Source of the DNA: Runella sp.
Lineage (GTDB): Bacteria; Bacteroidota; Bacteroidia; Cytophagales; Spirosomataceae
DNA: 32,069 bases
Assembly: GCF_027484545.1 (NCBI RefSeq)
Contig: NZ_JAIXST010000183.1
Span: 1 to 32,069, forward strand
Direction of reading: 5' to 3'
This document shows, piece after piece, positions 31,968 through 32,069 of the stretch. The notes under the pieces were generated by a model, which saw nothing but the letters and a program-made list of their open reading frames with translations, made no database searches and was not told the origin of the DNA. A program made the translations under genes and the position numbers. Within the stretch, counting starts at the first letter, position 1. Each line of letters starts with the position of its first letter.

Positions 31968-32069
31968 TTAAGCGGCGATAGTGCCGAAAATATATAGCTC
32001 TTTGACTTTTGGATTATTTTTATGCGTGTTAGGGTCAATAGCAAACACGTCAAAAAATCTATCAAGCAA
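31968..32069 (-). CDS. C-terminal end of a gene leaving the window
   Basis: On the reverse strand, 33 residues end at a TAA (31968-31970): LLDRFFDVFAIDPNTHK, then NNPKVKELYIFGTIAA. The composition is clearly protein-like and open to the window edge. No family is recognised from so little. The gap between it and the next gene's ATG (31881) is 86 bases. Confidence 0.6.
   Translation of the reverse strand: MLDRFFDVFAIDPNTHKNNPKVKELYIFGTIAA

Noticed and set aside
31730-32065. Reverse 111-codon frame across the right edge
   Set aside because: It conflicts with the better-supported 31198-31881 gene and with the 31968-32069 C-terminus. Its composition is not protein-like.

Overview
The window looks like chromosomal DNA of a Bacteroidota bacterium, most likely a Cytophagales member of the Spirosoma/Runella type. 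The evidence is two TonB-dependent receptors with carboxypeptidase-like N-terminal domains, a DUF4249 lipoprotein, a 7TM-DISM/LytTR regulator, a DUF6624 protein, an arsR/sigZ/arsM block, moderate GC, and a TANNTTTG-like promoter element at one gene. No rRNA, tRNA, CRISPR array or complete insertion sequence was seen.

Layout. (1) 1-2.3 kb is accessory: a C-terminal remnant resembling a Roco (COR-domain) protein, then a reverse-strand DUF4143-type ATPase whose start codon lies inside a 23-bp perfect inverted repeat. (2) 2.4-4.5 kb holds a TetR regulator and a probably bicovalent FAD oxidoreductase, with a 16-bp element shared by their upstream regions. (3) 4.65-8.2 kb is an outer-membrane pair, TonB-dependent receptor plus DUF4249 lipoprotein, followed by an oligopeptidase B-like lipoprotein with a clear terminator. 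(4) 10.5-17.1 kb is a reverse-strand polysaccharide-processing block: sialate O-acetylesterase, SAM methyltransferase, PHB-depolymerase-like esterase and a large GH2 enzyme. It is interspersed with palindromic repeats, one of them apparently inserted in frame in the GH2 gene, and a structured 200-bp intergenic segment. (5) 17.2-23.8 kb contains three genes broken by one lesion each (a small acidic protein, a 7TM-DISM/LytTR sensor-regulator and a TonB receptor) plus an intact alpha/beta hydrolase. (6) 23.8-27.6 kb has TerC, methionine aminotransferase, an orphan DUF433 protein with an altered tail, a DUF6624 protein and an NlpC/P60 peptidase. (7) 27.8-31.2 kb is an arsenic-response block: ArsR, a SigZ-like sigma factor (frameshifted as read), a class A-type PAP2 acid phosphatase, and an ArsM methyltransferase fused to an ArsN2-like GNAT domain with a Cys-rich tail. 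Near-identical palindromes precede arsR and the sigma-factor operon. (8) The right end carries a calcium-loop-containing hypothetical protein and the C-terminus of a gene that runs off the window.

The most noteworthy items are the arsenic block with its ArsM-GNAT fusion, the in-frame palindromic element in the GH2 gene, the palindrome over the ATPase start, and the structured intergenic segment. Several single-base lesions could be real gene decay or consensus errors; the sequence alone cannot decide.
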